Below, piece by piece: positions 1 through 8,893 of a DNA stretch of 64,000 bases; the first letter of the stretch is position 1, and every line of letters begins with the position of its first letter. The notes beneath the pieces are model-generated. The model worked only from the letters and a program-made list of their open reading frames with translations. It had not been told where the DNA came from and searched no databases. The translations under genes and the position numbers were made by a program. This stretch comes from Leptospira jelokensis (GTDB lineage Bacteria > Spirochaetota > Leptospiria > Leptospirales > Leptospiraceae): positions 1-64,000 of the forward strand of contig NZ_RQGH01000040.1 in the NCBI RefSeq assembly GCF_004769635.1. Direction: 5' to 3'.

Positions 1-1
1 C

Positions 2-187
2 GGGGATGGAATTCCCGATGCGGTTGACAGCAATGGAGATGGGATTGCCGACTACTACATCAGTCCCAATCCACCACCGGAGCCAGAACTACTTTTTTGT
101 TTTTTGGGAATGGTTTCGTATTCCGTTACATGGTGTTTGCAATGGGCACAATTTCGTCTGACTTCTACCTTCCCCGAACTGCTGTAA
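2..187 (+). CDS. C-terminal fragment of a protein with thrombospondin type 3-like Ca-binding repeats (5' end outside window)
   Basis: An open frame enters from the left edge and stops at TAA 185-187. Its first residues read GDGIPDAVDSNGDGIADYY, the Asp/Gly-rich DxDxDG spacing of thrombospondin type 3 / calcium-binding repeats found in large exported bacterial proteins. After this the frame continues through a Pro-rich stretch (SPNPPPEPE) into about 35 residues that are the antisense of the convergent TPM gene and look non-native. The true protein end may therefore be an extension produced by loss of an earlier stop, or a frameshift. The repeat is seen directly; function and full length are unknown because most of the gene lies outside the window. 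Confidence 0.55.
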   Translation, partial: GDGIPDAVDSNGDGIADYYISPNPPPEPELLFCFLGMVSYSVTWCLQWAQFRLTSTFPELL

Positions 188-1665
188 GTTGCTTCTGATA
201 AAACACGACTAGATTTGCAAACAAAGGTTTCAAATTTGCACTCTGGGCAAACTTTGATTTTGGGAAAAGAAGTCCCTTTATAGATGTATTCAGGACTGAT
301 GTTACGAAATTTAAATATGGAATGATTTTTACAACTTTGGCATACCCAAACATCATAATCCACTGAATTCACAATTTCTTCTGAGATTTGCCCTGCTGAT
401 AGGTGTTTGTTATCTGCTTCTTCCGAAAGTTTGGTCATCGTGCTCCCACAATGTTTGCAAGTCCTTGGGATATTGCGAATCGTCTGTAATCTTGCTTTCA
501 GTTTTTGCATGCGATGGTCACCGAAAAAGAAAAAGTAAACCACGATGCTTGCAATGATCAGAAAAATCGATACAGGGAATAAGGCCTCTCCCAGGTAAAC
601 AGATAATAGGGTGATGGTAATCACAAGAGGACTGATCGCAAGTCCGTAATAGAGAATAAAATCTGTTTTGTGGACGATATGGTATTTGGCGGTGGGAGAA
701 GGAGTAAGCCAAACAATGATTCGTTGGAAAAGATTCAAAAATAGAAAAATTCCAAGGTAACCTAAAATGAATGTGGTTTTGAATTGGAAGGATTCTTCTT
801 TTTCTATTCTTTCTGATTCTGCAAATTTTTCATTTAAGAGCCGCGATTCTTCGTCATTTAAGAAAAAATTGGGAGTGGTGTTGTACAATTCGATCGTTTG
901 GTCGAGGATTTGTTTCTCCTCTGGGCTGAGATCTACATAGGCTTTGCCTTGGTAATCGTAAACATTGGTTCGTTTGGCGGCTACATTTTCGTCAGAGTCG
1001 GTTGGTTCGGAGCCAACATCGGTTAGGTCAAAATTGGCGGTTGCATTTGTCAGCAGAGCTTCTACTGGGATTTCGGGATGATTGATTTTGTTGATGAGTG
1101 CCGCAACTGTATCAGCGTGGCCTTTTTGAAAATTGTCTGCTTTGAACGCAGGGATCGTGTAAGTATCGATGATCCGTTTTACAATGGCATCAGGAAGATC
1201 ACCTTCTAAACCATACCCAATTTCGATTTCCACTCGCCTTTGGTCGATGATGTGTAAAACAAGGATTCCATTGTCTTTTTCCTTTTTCCCGATCTTCCAA
1301 TAGTTGAATAGCGCGACCGCAAAATCTTTCGGCACATAACTTCCAATTGTCGGTAAAGTTACCACCGCAATTTCCAATCCGGAAGCAGATTCTTCCGCGT
1401 TGATCATTTGGTCTATCACCGAAGTGTCAGTTAAGACACCCGCGCTATCTTCTACCCAACTATTGCGGAGTGTTTTGGGATTGGGTACTTTGGTCACAAG
1501 GGCATCGAGAGAATCCTCATTGGTATCGGAACATTGTAAGTTGACGATTCCTGTGAAAACCAATGTAAGACCAATGAGGAATACTTGGGTAAACCATTTT
1601 TGGCTTTTGTTTGGCCTTGCTTTTCGGGAGGTAAGTCGGGATGGAAAGGGATTCAATGGATACAC
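55..1665 (-). CDS. TPM-domain (YgcG/TPM_phosphatase-like) membrane protein with zinc-ribbon tail
   Basis: This is a 536-aa protein with a GTG start. An N-terminal hydrophobic stretch ends in VNLQC, a plausible spirochaetal lipobox at about residues 41-45. The next part, about residues 70-200, is a TPM domain: a 'SWVEDSAGVLT' opening, then 'GLEIAVVTLPT', 'DNGILVLHIIDQRRVEIEIG' and 'GLEGDLPDAIVKRI'. Two to three membrane spans follow at about 295-385. The C-terminal portion has four CxxC pairs (CKHC, CQSC, CPEC, CAHC), which suggest zinc ribbons, and it ends in a Ser/Gly-rich tail as many TPM proteins do. TPM proteins are exported and linked to membrane-protein quality control or phosphatase activity; the exact role here is unknown. 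Its 3' end overlaps the convergent fragment at 2-187. Confidence 0.8.
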   Translation of the reverse strand: MYPLNPFPSRLTSRKARPNKSQKWFTQVFLIGLTLVFTGIVNLQCSDTNEDSLDALVTKVPNPKTLRNSWVEDSAGVLTDTSVIDQMINAEESASGLEIAVVTLPTIGSYVPKDFAVALFNYWKIGKKEKDNGILVLHIIDQRRVEIEIGYGLEGDLPDAIVKRIIDTYTIPAFKADNFQKGHADTVAALINKINHPEIPVEALLTNATANFDLTDVGSEPTDSDENVAAKRTNVYDYQGKAYVDLSPEEKQILDQTIELYNTTPNFFLNDEESRLLNEKFAESERIEKEESFQFKTTFILGYLGIFLFLNLFQRIIVWLTPSPTAKYHIVHKTDFILYYGLAISPLVITITLLSVYLGEALFPVSIFLIIASIVVYFFFFGDHRMQKLKARLQTIRNIPRTCKHCGSTMTKLSEEADNKHLSAGQISEEIVNSVDYDVWVCQSCKNHSIFKFRNISPEYIYKGTSFPKIKVCPECKFETFVCKSSRVLSEATYSSSGKVEVRRNCAHCKHHVTEYETIPKKQKSSSGSGGGLGLM

Positions 1666-1710
1666 GATCTAAAGAACATAAGCAGAATCTGTAGGTTTGT
1701 CAAGTATGAG

Positions 1711-2520
1711 TTATAAACTACCGCATTGGGATACACAGCTGAAAGTGATGGTCCTTGGAGTGAGAGGGATCCCCGAACCAGAGGAACGCAAACTCGAATT
1801 CAAAGTGATTTGGTAAGTTGCTCCATTAGTCAAATTGGAAATTTCAACATAAAACGAACTGGTGCTATTTGTCACTGGACCAAATGTAATACTTGGAACA
1901 ACTGTTAGGTTTTCAGAGAGCCACTGCGCTTCTTGGTTTGGTTCTGGTCCAAACACATCTTCAGTAAAGTAAAACTCAAATCCTTCTGGTGAGGTGACTC
2001 GAATTTCATTGTGATAAGGATTGGAAGTTACCATTTCAAAAAAACTAGGTTGGTTTCCTGGATCAAATGGAAAGAAACTTGAAACTTCCACTGGGAAGGA
2101 ATTGTCTCTGATGTCCACGACTTGAATGTCAGTGGGGGAATTGACTCGGAGTGTAAACGTAAAATAGGGGGATTCATCTTGCGTCACGGCAAATGTTGTT
2201 GTGCCTGTGGCAAGACGTATGAAAAACCTACCTCCCGCATCCGTCGTAGCCGATGCATCCAATCCATCCAAATCGTTGGAACGACTGGTCACCGTTAGGA
2301 GCGCGTCGTTGACTGTTGCTCCATTTTCATTGCGAATTTGCCCAGTGAGGGAGATTGCGTATGGTGCGCCTGAAATTGACAAAAGTGAAAGGCCTGGTAG
2401 GAGTGAGTTCTCTTCGGTTTCAGCGGGATTTAAGAGAGAATTGACAAGTGGATTGAAGTAACAATTGGAAAGCGTGAGGGAGAAGAATAGGATGATGGGG
2501 GTATGTAAGATTTGTTTCAT
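1711..2520 (-). CDS. Putative lipoprotein, member 1 of a tandem paralog trio (Ig-like/carboxypeptidase-regulatory-like domain)
   Basis: This is a 269-aa protein with an ATG start. The signal peptide ends in LSNC, giving a lipidated Cys at about residue 20, followed by YFNPLVNSLLNP. The same signature (NCY-[FY]-NP-x-V-x-x-LLNP) opens both following paralogs. Residues about 55-125 (SLTGQIRNENGATVNDALL, then DAGGRFFIRL) resemble a carboxypeptidase-regulatory-like beta-sandwich. The C-terminal half (about 150-265) carries 'FYFTEDV' and 'SGSGIPLTPRTITFSC', like a bacterial Ig-like domain. It is probably anchored to the outer membrane or on the surface. No enzymatic motif is visible. The three genes share orientation and lie 100-145 bp apart, consistent with tandem duplication. 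Confidence 0.75.
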   Translation of the reverse strand: MKQILHTPIILFFSLTLSNCYFNPLVNSLLNPAETEENSLLPGLSLLSISGAPYAISLTGQIRNENGATVNDALLTVTSRSNDLDGLDASATTDAGGRFFIRLATGTTTFAVTQDESPYFTFTLRVNSPTDIQVVDIRDNSFPVEVSSFFPFDPGNQPSFFEMVTSNPYHNEIRVTSPEGFEFYFTEDVFGPEPNQEAQWLSENLTVVPSITFGPVTNSTSSFYVEISNLTNGATYQITLNSSLRSSGSGIPLTPRTITFSCVSQCGSL

Positions 2521-2664
2521 GGTTGATTCTACTCCATTTGTCTAAAAACAATTGGGGTAAAACTGAATATTTAAAATATAGAATATATTAATGTATGATG
2601 TCAAGTGAAAATGGGAAGTGTATCGGGGTCCTATGGAAAATCGTAAACGATTTTAATTTACCTT

Positions 2665-3492
2665 CTAAAAAATGCATGGAGTCGATGGTTCATAACAAAA
2701 TCGAATTCTGCGAGGTGTTAAAGCAATGCCAGACTCAGATTTTATATGATTTGTGACATCAATCAAATATTCAGTGTTCATTGAAAATCCTTCTGCACCA
2801 ATAAAGGTAATCCGATTCCCTGCAATCCCGAGTGCTTGGTATCCCACAGAGGGAGAAGGTGTGATGATGATTGCACTTTGGATCCAGGAAATATCATTAG
2901 TTTCAACAGAGGCTGGATTTGCATTAAATTTTAAAATGAGAGATCCAACGGTTGTATAGTGATTTGTTCTATCAATGACAACTTCATTCATTTCTCCATC
3001 TAGATAATATACTCCGACAAGTTCAAAAAAGTTTGAGGGAGAATTAGTAATTGTGGTTCCAAGTCCTGTGATCTCAAGAGTGGGTGCAGCTCCGTAAGTG
3101 GAAGTGGAAATTGAAGTCGGACTATCTACAATTAAAGAGAATTCAAAAAGATAAGACCCGTTTTTATAAACCGTAAAAGGAATGGATCCTGTTTGGTAAG
3201 GGATATAAAATCTACCACCTTCATCCGTTACATAACCTGTTGTTGATTTGGTCTGTGGCGCAAAGGATTTGCCAGGTTGCAATACTAGTCCCACTTCCGC
3301 CACACCATTGGCATAACGGATTTGCCCTGTGATCCATAGTGATGGTCCAGGTAAACCTAGGAGTGCTAGAGCGGAATTGTTTCCTTCGGTCTCAGGGGGA
3401 TTTAAGAGGGAATTTACAATGGGATTGTAATAACAATTGGAAAAGCTGAAAAAGAAGAAATAAAGAAAGGTTTTTAACATTTGTGATTTCAT
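2665..3492 (-). CDS. Putative lipoprotein, member 2 of the tandem paralog trio
   Basis: I chose the ATG at 3492 (MKSQMLKTF) because AAGGAAG precedes it; an in-frame TTG two codons upstream is possible. The lipobox is FSNC, followed by YYNPIVNSLLNPPETEG, almost identical to members 1 and 3 just after the Cys. A domain like that of member 1 follows: 'WITGQIRYANGVAEVG' and 'TDEGGRFYIPYQTG'. The C-terminus ends 'SGIALTPRRIRFC', matching the SG-x-PLTPRTI-x-F motif of member 1. Divergence between members is high outside these anchor motifs, which suggests an old duplication or diversifying selection on an exposed protein. Function is unknown. Confidence 0.75.
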   Translation of the reverse strand: MKSQMLKTFLYFFFFSFSNCYYNPIVNSLLNPPETEGNNSALALLGLPGPSLWITGQIRYANGVAEVGLVLQPGKSFAPQTKSTTGYVTDEGGRFYIPYQTGSIPFTVYKNGSYLFEFSLIVDSPTSISTSTYGAAPTLEITGLGTTITNSPSNFFELVGVYYLDGEMNEVVIDRTNHYTTVGSLILKFNANPASVETNDISWIQSAIIITPSPSVGYQALGIAGNRITFIGAEGFSMNTEYLIDVTNHIKSESGIALTPRRIRFCYEPSTPCIF

Positions 3493-3597
3493 ATCCAACT
3501 TCCTTAAGTTACCGAGGGATCATCTCTTTCCTATCGATTGACTCATTCTCTATAATTTATTTCATTCTAATAGACTTGAAAAGAAAAAAATTGCTAC

Positions 3598-4443
3598 TCA
3601 AGGAGCATTTTCCTGGGTGAAAAAACGGATCGTTGTTGGTGTAACCGGTGTTCCTTTGGAAGAATAAATGCCAGGTCCAATTTGCATGGTATACTCGATA
3701 TCAAAGACAGTCACCGTTGCCATGATGGTCATACAATTGCCGTTAAATAAAGAAGTGGATCCAAACGAAATAGTAGAGGGAGACACAATGACATTGTTAT
3801 TTATTATTGTCTCTAATTCAGAAAACTCCCAATTTGGCAATGTATCTGAGAAACAAAGCTGAAAGTTATGATTAGCAGTGTATATAGTTTCATTATTTTC
3901 TGGTGTTGATGAAATCAGATCAAAAAACACAGGTTTGTTGTTTGGATCGTAAGGTATAAGGCCCTCCACCACGTATTCTGAGGAATCGTTTGCAGTGACA
4001 GTGATTAAACCTTGGGCAGTCACATTCAAAGTAAACGTAAACACATCCTCGCCGAAATCGGTAATATGGATTGTCGTATTGCCTAAACCTAAATTTAGAT
4101 AAAAGCGGCCCACACCATCAACACTACCCGTACTGTCTAATCCAGCCTCGGTACTATCAGAAGCAGTTACCGTAAGCTCTTTATTAGTTAGAACTGCCCC
4201 TGCACTATTTCTAATGATTCCTGAGATGCCAAAAGAACTGGGTTGCCTTCCTAATGCCAATAAAATACTGCCAGGAAAAAGCCCTGCTTTTTCTTCTCCC
4301 TCGATGACAGGATTCAAAAGATCATACACAAAAGGATTGTAATAACAGTTTTGAACCAATAGAAAAGGTAGGAATACAATACAGATCCCTCTGGCCATTT
4401 TAGAAATGGCCAAAATTTGGAAGATTGAAAATGGAGATTTCAT
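3598..4443 (-). CDS. Putative lipoprotein, member 3 of the tandem paralog trio
   Basis: The ATG at 4443 gives 281 aa. An internal Met at residue 17 (MARGICIVFLPFLLVQNC) would give a more usual signal peptide length. The lipobox VQNC is followed by YYNPFVYDLLNPVIEG. The shared architecture continues with 'GISGIIRNSAGAVLTNKELTVTA', 'SVDGVGRFYLNLGLG' and a C-terminal 'SKGTPVTPTTIRFF'. It is the first gene of the trio in transcription order, following the coiled-coil protein gene. It is an exported lipoprotein of unknown role. Confidence 0.73.
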   Translation of the reverse strand: MKSPFSIFQILAISKMARGICIVFLPFLLVQNCYYNPFVYDLLNPVIEGEEKAGLFPGSILLALGRQPSSFGISGIIRNSAGAVLTNKELTVTASDSTEAGLDSTGSVDGVGRFYLNLGLGNTTIHITDFGEDVFTFTLNVTAQGLITVTANDSSEYVVEGLIPYDPNNKPVFFDLISSTPENNETIYTANHNFQLCFSDTLPNWEFSELETIINNNVIVSPSTISFGSTSLFNGNCMTIMATVTVFDIEYTMQIGPGIYSSKGTPVTPTTIRFFTQENAP

Positions 4444-4464
4444 TTGAAGTACTCTCTTGGATTC

Positions 4465-5286
4465 CTATCTCTTTTTCTTTAAAGCTTCTAAATCTTTTTC
4501 TAATTGCTCTAATTCGTATTTTTCTTCAGCTTCCTTTAACTCTTGTTCGGTTTTGATTTGTTCTACCGCTTCTTCTTTGATTCGTCTGATTTCGGTATCA
4601 GAAACCATACGGAAACCATTCCCTTCGCAAACATCTACAACTATGGTTTTACGTGTGATGGTGACGGCAAATCCACCAAACAAAGTGATGGCCATATCGG
4701 TCCAAGTAGAAGTTTGTTTGATGCGCACAGGGCGGTTGTCTTTGGGAAGTAATTCATCCCAATTTGGTTCATAAAATCGAAGGGCACCAAACAACCAAAA
4801 GTATTCTGGGTATTCTTTAAAGGTTTGGCATTTTGCTGATTCGGGAGCCAAGGTGATCATGTTTCCGTCAGCAACAGAAGTTAACACAAAGGAATCACGA
4901 AGGCTGTGGGTTGCTACATTCCCTTCTTGGATTTTCATACGATTATCTGTTTCTTGTTGGGCGATTGATTCTCTACGTTTGCGAATCTCTTCTTGTTTGG
5001 CTGCGATCGCTTTTTCTTTTTCTTGTTTTCTTTTTTCTTCTTCTTCTTTCCTAATTTTCTCTTCTTCTGCTTCGGCAACATCTTTGTAGATGATTTTCAA
5101 GACAGATTTTTTAGAAATGACCATATGTTTGCCGTTTTGGGTGTCGATTTCGACGGTATCTACGTTTTGGTTTGTGACGATCCCTTTGATGGACTTACCT
5201 TGTTTTAACAATATCGTTTGTACGGCTTGCAGAGGAAGGATGAAGAAGGAAACAAGGATAAGGAATGTTAGTTTGTGGTTTCGCAT
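4465..5286 (-). CDS. Exported coiled-coil protein of unknown function
   Basis: I placed the start at ATG 5286 (MRNHKLTFLILVSFFILPLQA) because it begins a clean signal peptide; the frame is open upstream to a TTG at 5349 but that part is not signal-like. The mature protein starts with a short beta-rich segment: 'TILLKQGKSIKGIVTNQ' and 'VEIDTQNGKHMVISKKSVLKI', the pattern of a small SH3/Sm-like exported domain. A highly charged coiled coil (E/K-rich, about 75-125) follows, then a central region with two Cys. A second E/K coiled coil (about 235-273) ends in KKKR. No enzymatic motif is recognised. Proteins of this layout are common in Leptospira as envelope-associated hypotheticals. Confidence 0.65.
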   Translation of the reverse strand: MRNHKLTFLILVSFFILPLQAVQTILLKQGKSIKGIVTNQNVDTVEIDTQNGKHMVISKKSVLKIIYKDVAEAEEEKIRKEEEEKRKQEKEKAIAAKQEEIRKRRESIAQQETDNRMKIQEGNVATHSLRDSFVLTSVADGNMITLAPESAKCQTFKEYPEYFWLFGALRFYEPNWDELLPKDNRPVRIKQTSTWTDMAITLFGGFAVTITRKTIVVDVCEGNGFRMVSDTEIRRIKEEAVEQIKTEQELKEAEEKYELEQLEKDLEALKKKR

Positions 5287-5379
5287 GGAGTCTGTTCCAA
5301 AAAAATCTAGGATTTGTCCTATACTAATTAGAATGTTTCTCAAATGCAATTAAGAAATCATAATAAAATGTGAAATAAC

Positions 5380-5517
5380 ATGACAAAATTGCACCATATT
5401 TCTGCCATAGAACGATTGTTCGATTGGTTTTGGCAACGGAGAGAGAGTGGGAAGATGTGGATGATTGATGCAAATTGGCAATCATGGCACATGAGTGAGG
5501 AGAAAGGAGAAAGGTAA
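5380..5517 (+). CDS. Possible 45-aa ORF leading into the permease gene
   Basis: This is an ATG-to-TAA frame of 45 codons that starts MTKLHHISAIERLFDWFWQR, is Trp-rich, and ends just 2 bp before the permease ATG. The purine-rich stretch near its 3' end (GAGGAGAAAGGAGAAAGG) would serve as the permease ribosome binding site. The tight spacing suggests a leader or translationally coupled small peptide. No strong ribosome binding site precedes it, so it may not be translated. Confidence 0.25.
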   Translation: MTKLHHISAIERLFDWFWQRRESGKMWMIDANWQSWHMSEEKGER

Positions 5518-5519
5518 CG

Positions 5520-6815
5520 ATGGAAGAAGGACAAAAACTACATAAGGCACTTCACTCAGTCCACCTTTGGGGGATGGCAGTTGGGCTTGTTATCTCTGGT
5601 GATTATTTTGGTTGGAACTTTGGATGGTCAAAAGCTAGTTTTTGGGAATTTGGAATCGCCATTCTATGGATTGCAATTTTTTATTTGATGTTTGCCTTGT
5701 GTTTTACGGAACTTGCTGCCAGTATCCCGCAAGCTGGTGGACCTTCTGCCTATGCAAAACGGGCATTAGGTGATTCCTTTGGGTTTTTTACAGGATATCT
5801 TGTGCTGGTTGAGTTTTTACTCGCACCCCCTGCCATTGCTTCGGCTCTTGGAGGATACATCCACTTTTTATTTCCCGTCATTCCTGCGTTTGGTGCTGGC
5901 ATTGGAATGTTTTTACTCCTACTCCTAATCAATTTAACAGGGATCAAACAAACCGCAAGATTTGAATTATTAGTCACTATCATTGCTGTTCTTGGACTTT
6001 TCTTGTACTTGTCTTTACTTCTTCCCTTTTTGTCAAACAACCAAATCCCGAACCTGCCTGATTTGGGTTCGCTTTCACTCTCCTCAATTCTACTTTCCAT
6101 TCCCTTTGCCATTTGGTTTTTTTTAGCAGTAGAAGGTGTGGCACTTGCGGCCGAAGAAGTGAAACATCCTGAAAAAGACATTCCCAAAGGATACATAGCT
6201 GGGATTTTTACCTTACTTGTGCTTGCAGGAATGATCTTTGTCTTCACGGCTTCCGTGACAAGTACAGAAGAAGTCTCAAAGTTAGAATACCCACTTTCTT
6301 TCGTATTGCATAAATTATATGGTGATGGTTCCATTTGGCCCATTTTGTTTACTTTCATTGGGTTATTTGGTTTGGTTGCATCCCTCTTTGGCATCATCCT
6401 TGGCAATTCACGTTTATTATACGCAATGAGTAAAAGTGGATATTTACCTCTCTATTTATCAAAATTAAGTCATAAAAGTTTTGTACCTCAAAATGCAGTC
6501 CTCACAGGAGGGGCTCTCGGAATTTTCTGTATGGTATTTTTAGATACCGCCGAACTCATCTCCATATCGGCGTTAGGTGCTTGTGGGATGTATGTTTTTA
6601 GTTTAATTTCTTATTTGGCCTTACATCATAAAGAACCAAATCTCAACCGGCCATACAAGGCACCTTTTTATCCCTATTTGCCTATCCTTGCGATTTTATT
6701 TGGATTGGTTGCATTTGGATCTGTTGCGTACGCTGAGCCAAACCTCACACTCGGAGTCGTAGTAGTGGGTGTGATTTTAGGAATTGGTTACCGGTGGCAA
6801 GTGAATCGAAATTGA
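5520..6815 (+). CDS. eat: Ethanolamine-type permease, APC superfamily
   Basis: This is a 431-aa polytopic protein with about 12 hydrophobic spans. The N-terminal 'HLWGMAVGLVISGDYFGWN' is characteristic of the ethanolamine permease branch of the amino acid-polyamine-organocation transporters. The next segment 'FTELAASIPQAGGPSAYAKRALG' is the classic APC consensus. 'AVEGVALAAEEVKHPEKDIPKGYIAG' is the conserved loop after TM6. The length fits the family. No ethanolamine ammonia-lyase genes are nearby, so substrate assignment rests on family resemblance; another amine or amino acid is possible. A strong purine-rich ribosome binding site precedes the ATG. It converges with the cyclase gene, with 2 bp between the stops. 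Confidence 0.8.
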   Translation: MEEGQKLHKALHSVHLWGMAVGLVISGDYFGWNFGWSKASFWEFGIAILWIAIFYLMFALCFTELAASIPQAGGPSAYAKRALGDSFGFFTGYLVLVEFLLAPPAIASALGGYIHFLFPVIPAFGAGIGMFLLLLLINLTGIKQTARFELLVTIIAVLGLFLYLSLLLPFLSNNQIPNLPDLGSLSLSSILLSIPFAIWFFLAVEGVALAAEEVKHPEKDIPKGYIAGIFTLLVLAGMIFVFTASVTSTEEVSKLEYPLSFVLHKLYGDGSIWPILFTFIGLFGLVASLFGIILGNSRLLYAMSKSGYLPLYLSKLSHKSFVPQNAVLTGGALGIFCMVFLDTAELISISALGACGMYVFSLISYLALHHKEPNLNRPYKAPFYPYLPILAILFGLVAFGSVAYAEPNLTLGVVVVGVILGIGYRWQVNRN

Positions 6816-6817
6816 TT

Positions 6818-8893
6818 CTAACTATGACCAGATTCTAATTTTTGCCTTTCGAGGGCTTCTTTACAGCGGTCGCAAAACAACCGAGATACGGAATCATCAG
6901 GATTTTGATCCAACAGTGCTGAAAACGCATTCATTGCTTCTTCAAAATCTTCTCTTCTATACGCATCCAAAGCCAAAGTATAATCATCTTTTGATGCGAT
7001 CAAACGAGAAGCCTTCTCTGGCTCATATCCATCTAACACTTCCACTACGAAGACAGATTCGGTTTTGCCTTTGATATTCACTCTGTCAAGCAAACGGTAG
7101 TGGAATCCCAATGATTCCGAAGCTTCGATAAAGGTTTCTGCACTGATTACGATGCGAGCAGAAAATAATTTTGTGATCCCTTCAATGCGTGATGCTAAAT
7201 TCACAGCATCAGAAATCACAGTTCCCTCCATCCGTTTGTGTTCACCCAAGATTCCAAGGGTTAAATTGCCTGTATGGATTCCAATACCAACTTCAATGGG
7301 GATATACCCACATTTTGCACGGTGGATATTGTAGACGCGAATGGCTTCCTGCATTTCAACAGCCGCTTTGACCGCATCATTGATATTGTAAGGGAAAAGT
7401 GCCATAACCGCATCACCGATAAATTTATCAATAAAACCATGGTTATGTCTGATGATAGGACCAACCCTTTGTAAGTAACTATTGAGAAAGTCAAAGTTTT
7501 CTTTAGGTGTCAGTGTTTCTGAAAATTCAGTGAAGGAGCGAATGTCGGCAAAGAGTACGGTCATTCGTTTTTGGACTTGGTCCCCCAAGTCCACTTGGCG
7601 GATGTCATCTTTTCCTAAGTGGTATAAAAATTCAGTGGGAACAAATCTGCTAAAAGAAGAACTAAATTGTTTTTGTTCTTCTGCAAATTCTAAGGTTTTG
7701 ATGATGTTTTGGCGGACAATCCTTCCAAAGGTAAATACTTGTAAAAATACAAAAATTACGACAGTTGATGGTGCAATGTAGGTTGTGTGGACGATGGCCT
7801 CGGCATGTAACACATCATTGGTGGCTCCAACTAAAATCAGTGATATTCCAAATAACAATGGTTTTGATTCCATCCGTTTGTTTTTGTAGGAACGAAACAA
7901 ATAAAACAAAACAAATAATCCATTTAGGACAAAAGCAATTGGGTAAATGGAAGCTGTTTCTGTAAAATAAACGGGAGGTAGCAGGAGACCAAATGTCAGT
8001 ATGAGAGAAAGTCCATAAAACAGATTGCCAACTTTTTTTGAAAAATCTCCAGGAAAGATCGTATAAAAATAATGGTAGAGGAGGGGTGCAGACCAATACC
8101 AAGAGAGATATTCCAGTCGTAGTAATAACCAATATGGCATTTCTACAAATTCAAGGATGATCCGCTCTCCAGTTGAAATGGTTCTTAGTAAAACAGCAAA
8201 CGAAAACAAAAAGATTCCAAGAGTTTGTTTGCCATCTCGGTTATAAAAATACATGACCAAAAAGAATATGCCTACAAACGCAAAGATGGCTGAGAGGATG
8301 GTTTCGTTAATTTTATGTTTGGTGAGACGAGATTCTGCTTTCGTATAAGGTGATAAAACGATATCGTTCCAAATTCCACCTTTTCTGTGAACATAATTGG
8401 CAACATACAAATCGATGGTGATATTTGGTTTTTGTGGTAAAACAACAATGGTGGACCTTACCATTGGTACAAATTGTACAGTATTACTTGCAGGGGTACC
8501 AGATCCTCCATAATACTTGCCATCGATATAAATTGCGTACGATGTGTCCTGTTCATGGACAGTGAGAGCCAAAGTCTCTTGTAAATCGTCGGGCAATTGT
8601 ACCTTCATCCGAAAGCTGGCATGTCCAAAACCAGGCAGTTTGCCGTAATCCATTGGGTATCCATTCCAATGGTTTGGCAACTGGATGTTTGTGTCCGTTT
8701 CACGTTCGACGATTTGAGTGGGGGCAGTGTTCCAATAAAATTTCCATTCGCCAAATAGAGCCACGAATGGTTCCGTTTGGAAAGAATGCTGTTTTAAGTT
8801 GATGAACCCATTTTTCCCTTCTTTGTTGACATTCCTTTCTTCAGACAAACAACTGATGAGGAATAATAAGGAAAGGAAAACGAGTTTTTTCAT
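6818..8893 (-). CDS. 7TMR-DISM receptor adenylate cyclase (class III), catalytically complete
   Basis: This is a 691-aa protein. The N-terminus is lipoprotein-like (FLISC, Cys15). A periplasmic jelly-roll sensor domain (7TMR-DISMED type) spans about 25-185 ('FGEWKFYWNTAP', 'LPNHWNG', 'ASFRMKVQLPD'). Seven membrane spans cover about 190-400, followed by a short coiled linker and a class III cyclase domain at about 440-625. The catalytic set is complete: first metal Asp in LFADIRSFT (Asp450), second in FIGDAVMALF, Lys in FIDKFIG, Thr seven residues before the transition-state Asn, and Asn/Arg in VNLASRIEG. Lys/Thr favours ATP. The C-terminal about 50 residues look like a TPR hairpin. It is probably a homodimer making cAMP in response to an envelope ligand. 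The gene directly abuts the upstream FMN-enzyme gene. Confidence 0.85.
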   Translation of the reverse strand: MKKLVFLSLLFLISCLSEERNVNKEGKNGFINLKQHSFQTEPFVALFGEWKFYWNTAPTQIVERETDTNIQLPNHWNGYPMDYGKLPGFGHASFRMKVQLPDDLQETLALTVHEQDTSYAIYIDGKYYGGSGTPASNTVQFVPMVRSTIVVLPQKPNITIDLYVANYVHRKGGIWNDIVLSPYTKAESRLTKHKINETILSAIFAFVGIFFLVMYFYNRDGKQTLGIFLFSFAVLLRTISTGERIILEFVEMPYWLLLRLEYLSWYWSAPLLYHYFYTIFPGDFSKKVGNLFYGLSLILTFGLLLPPVYFTETASIYPIAFVLNGLFVLFYLFRSYKNKRMESKPLLFGISLILVGATNDVLHAEAIVHTTYIAPSTVVIFVFLQVFTFGRIVRQNIIKTLEFAEEQKQFSSSFSRFVPTEFLYHLGKDDIRQVDLGDQVQKRMTVLFADIRSFTEFSETLTPKENFDFLNSYLQRVGPIIRHNHGFIDKFIGDAVMALFPYNINDAVKAAVEMQEAIRVYNIHRAKCGYIPIEVGIGIHTGNLTLGILGEHKRMEGTVISDAVNLASRIEGITKLFSARIVISAETFIEASESLGFHYRLLDRVNIKGKTESVFVVEVLDGYEPEKASRLIASKDDYTLALDAYRREDFEEAMNAFSALLDQNPDDSVSRLFCDRCKEALERQKLESGHS

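Noticed and set aside
5750..6406. A 218-codon antisense frame inside the permease gene
   Set aside because: Shadow of a hydrophobic gene; the sequence is Lys/Asn/Ser/Pro-rich without domains.
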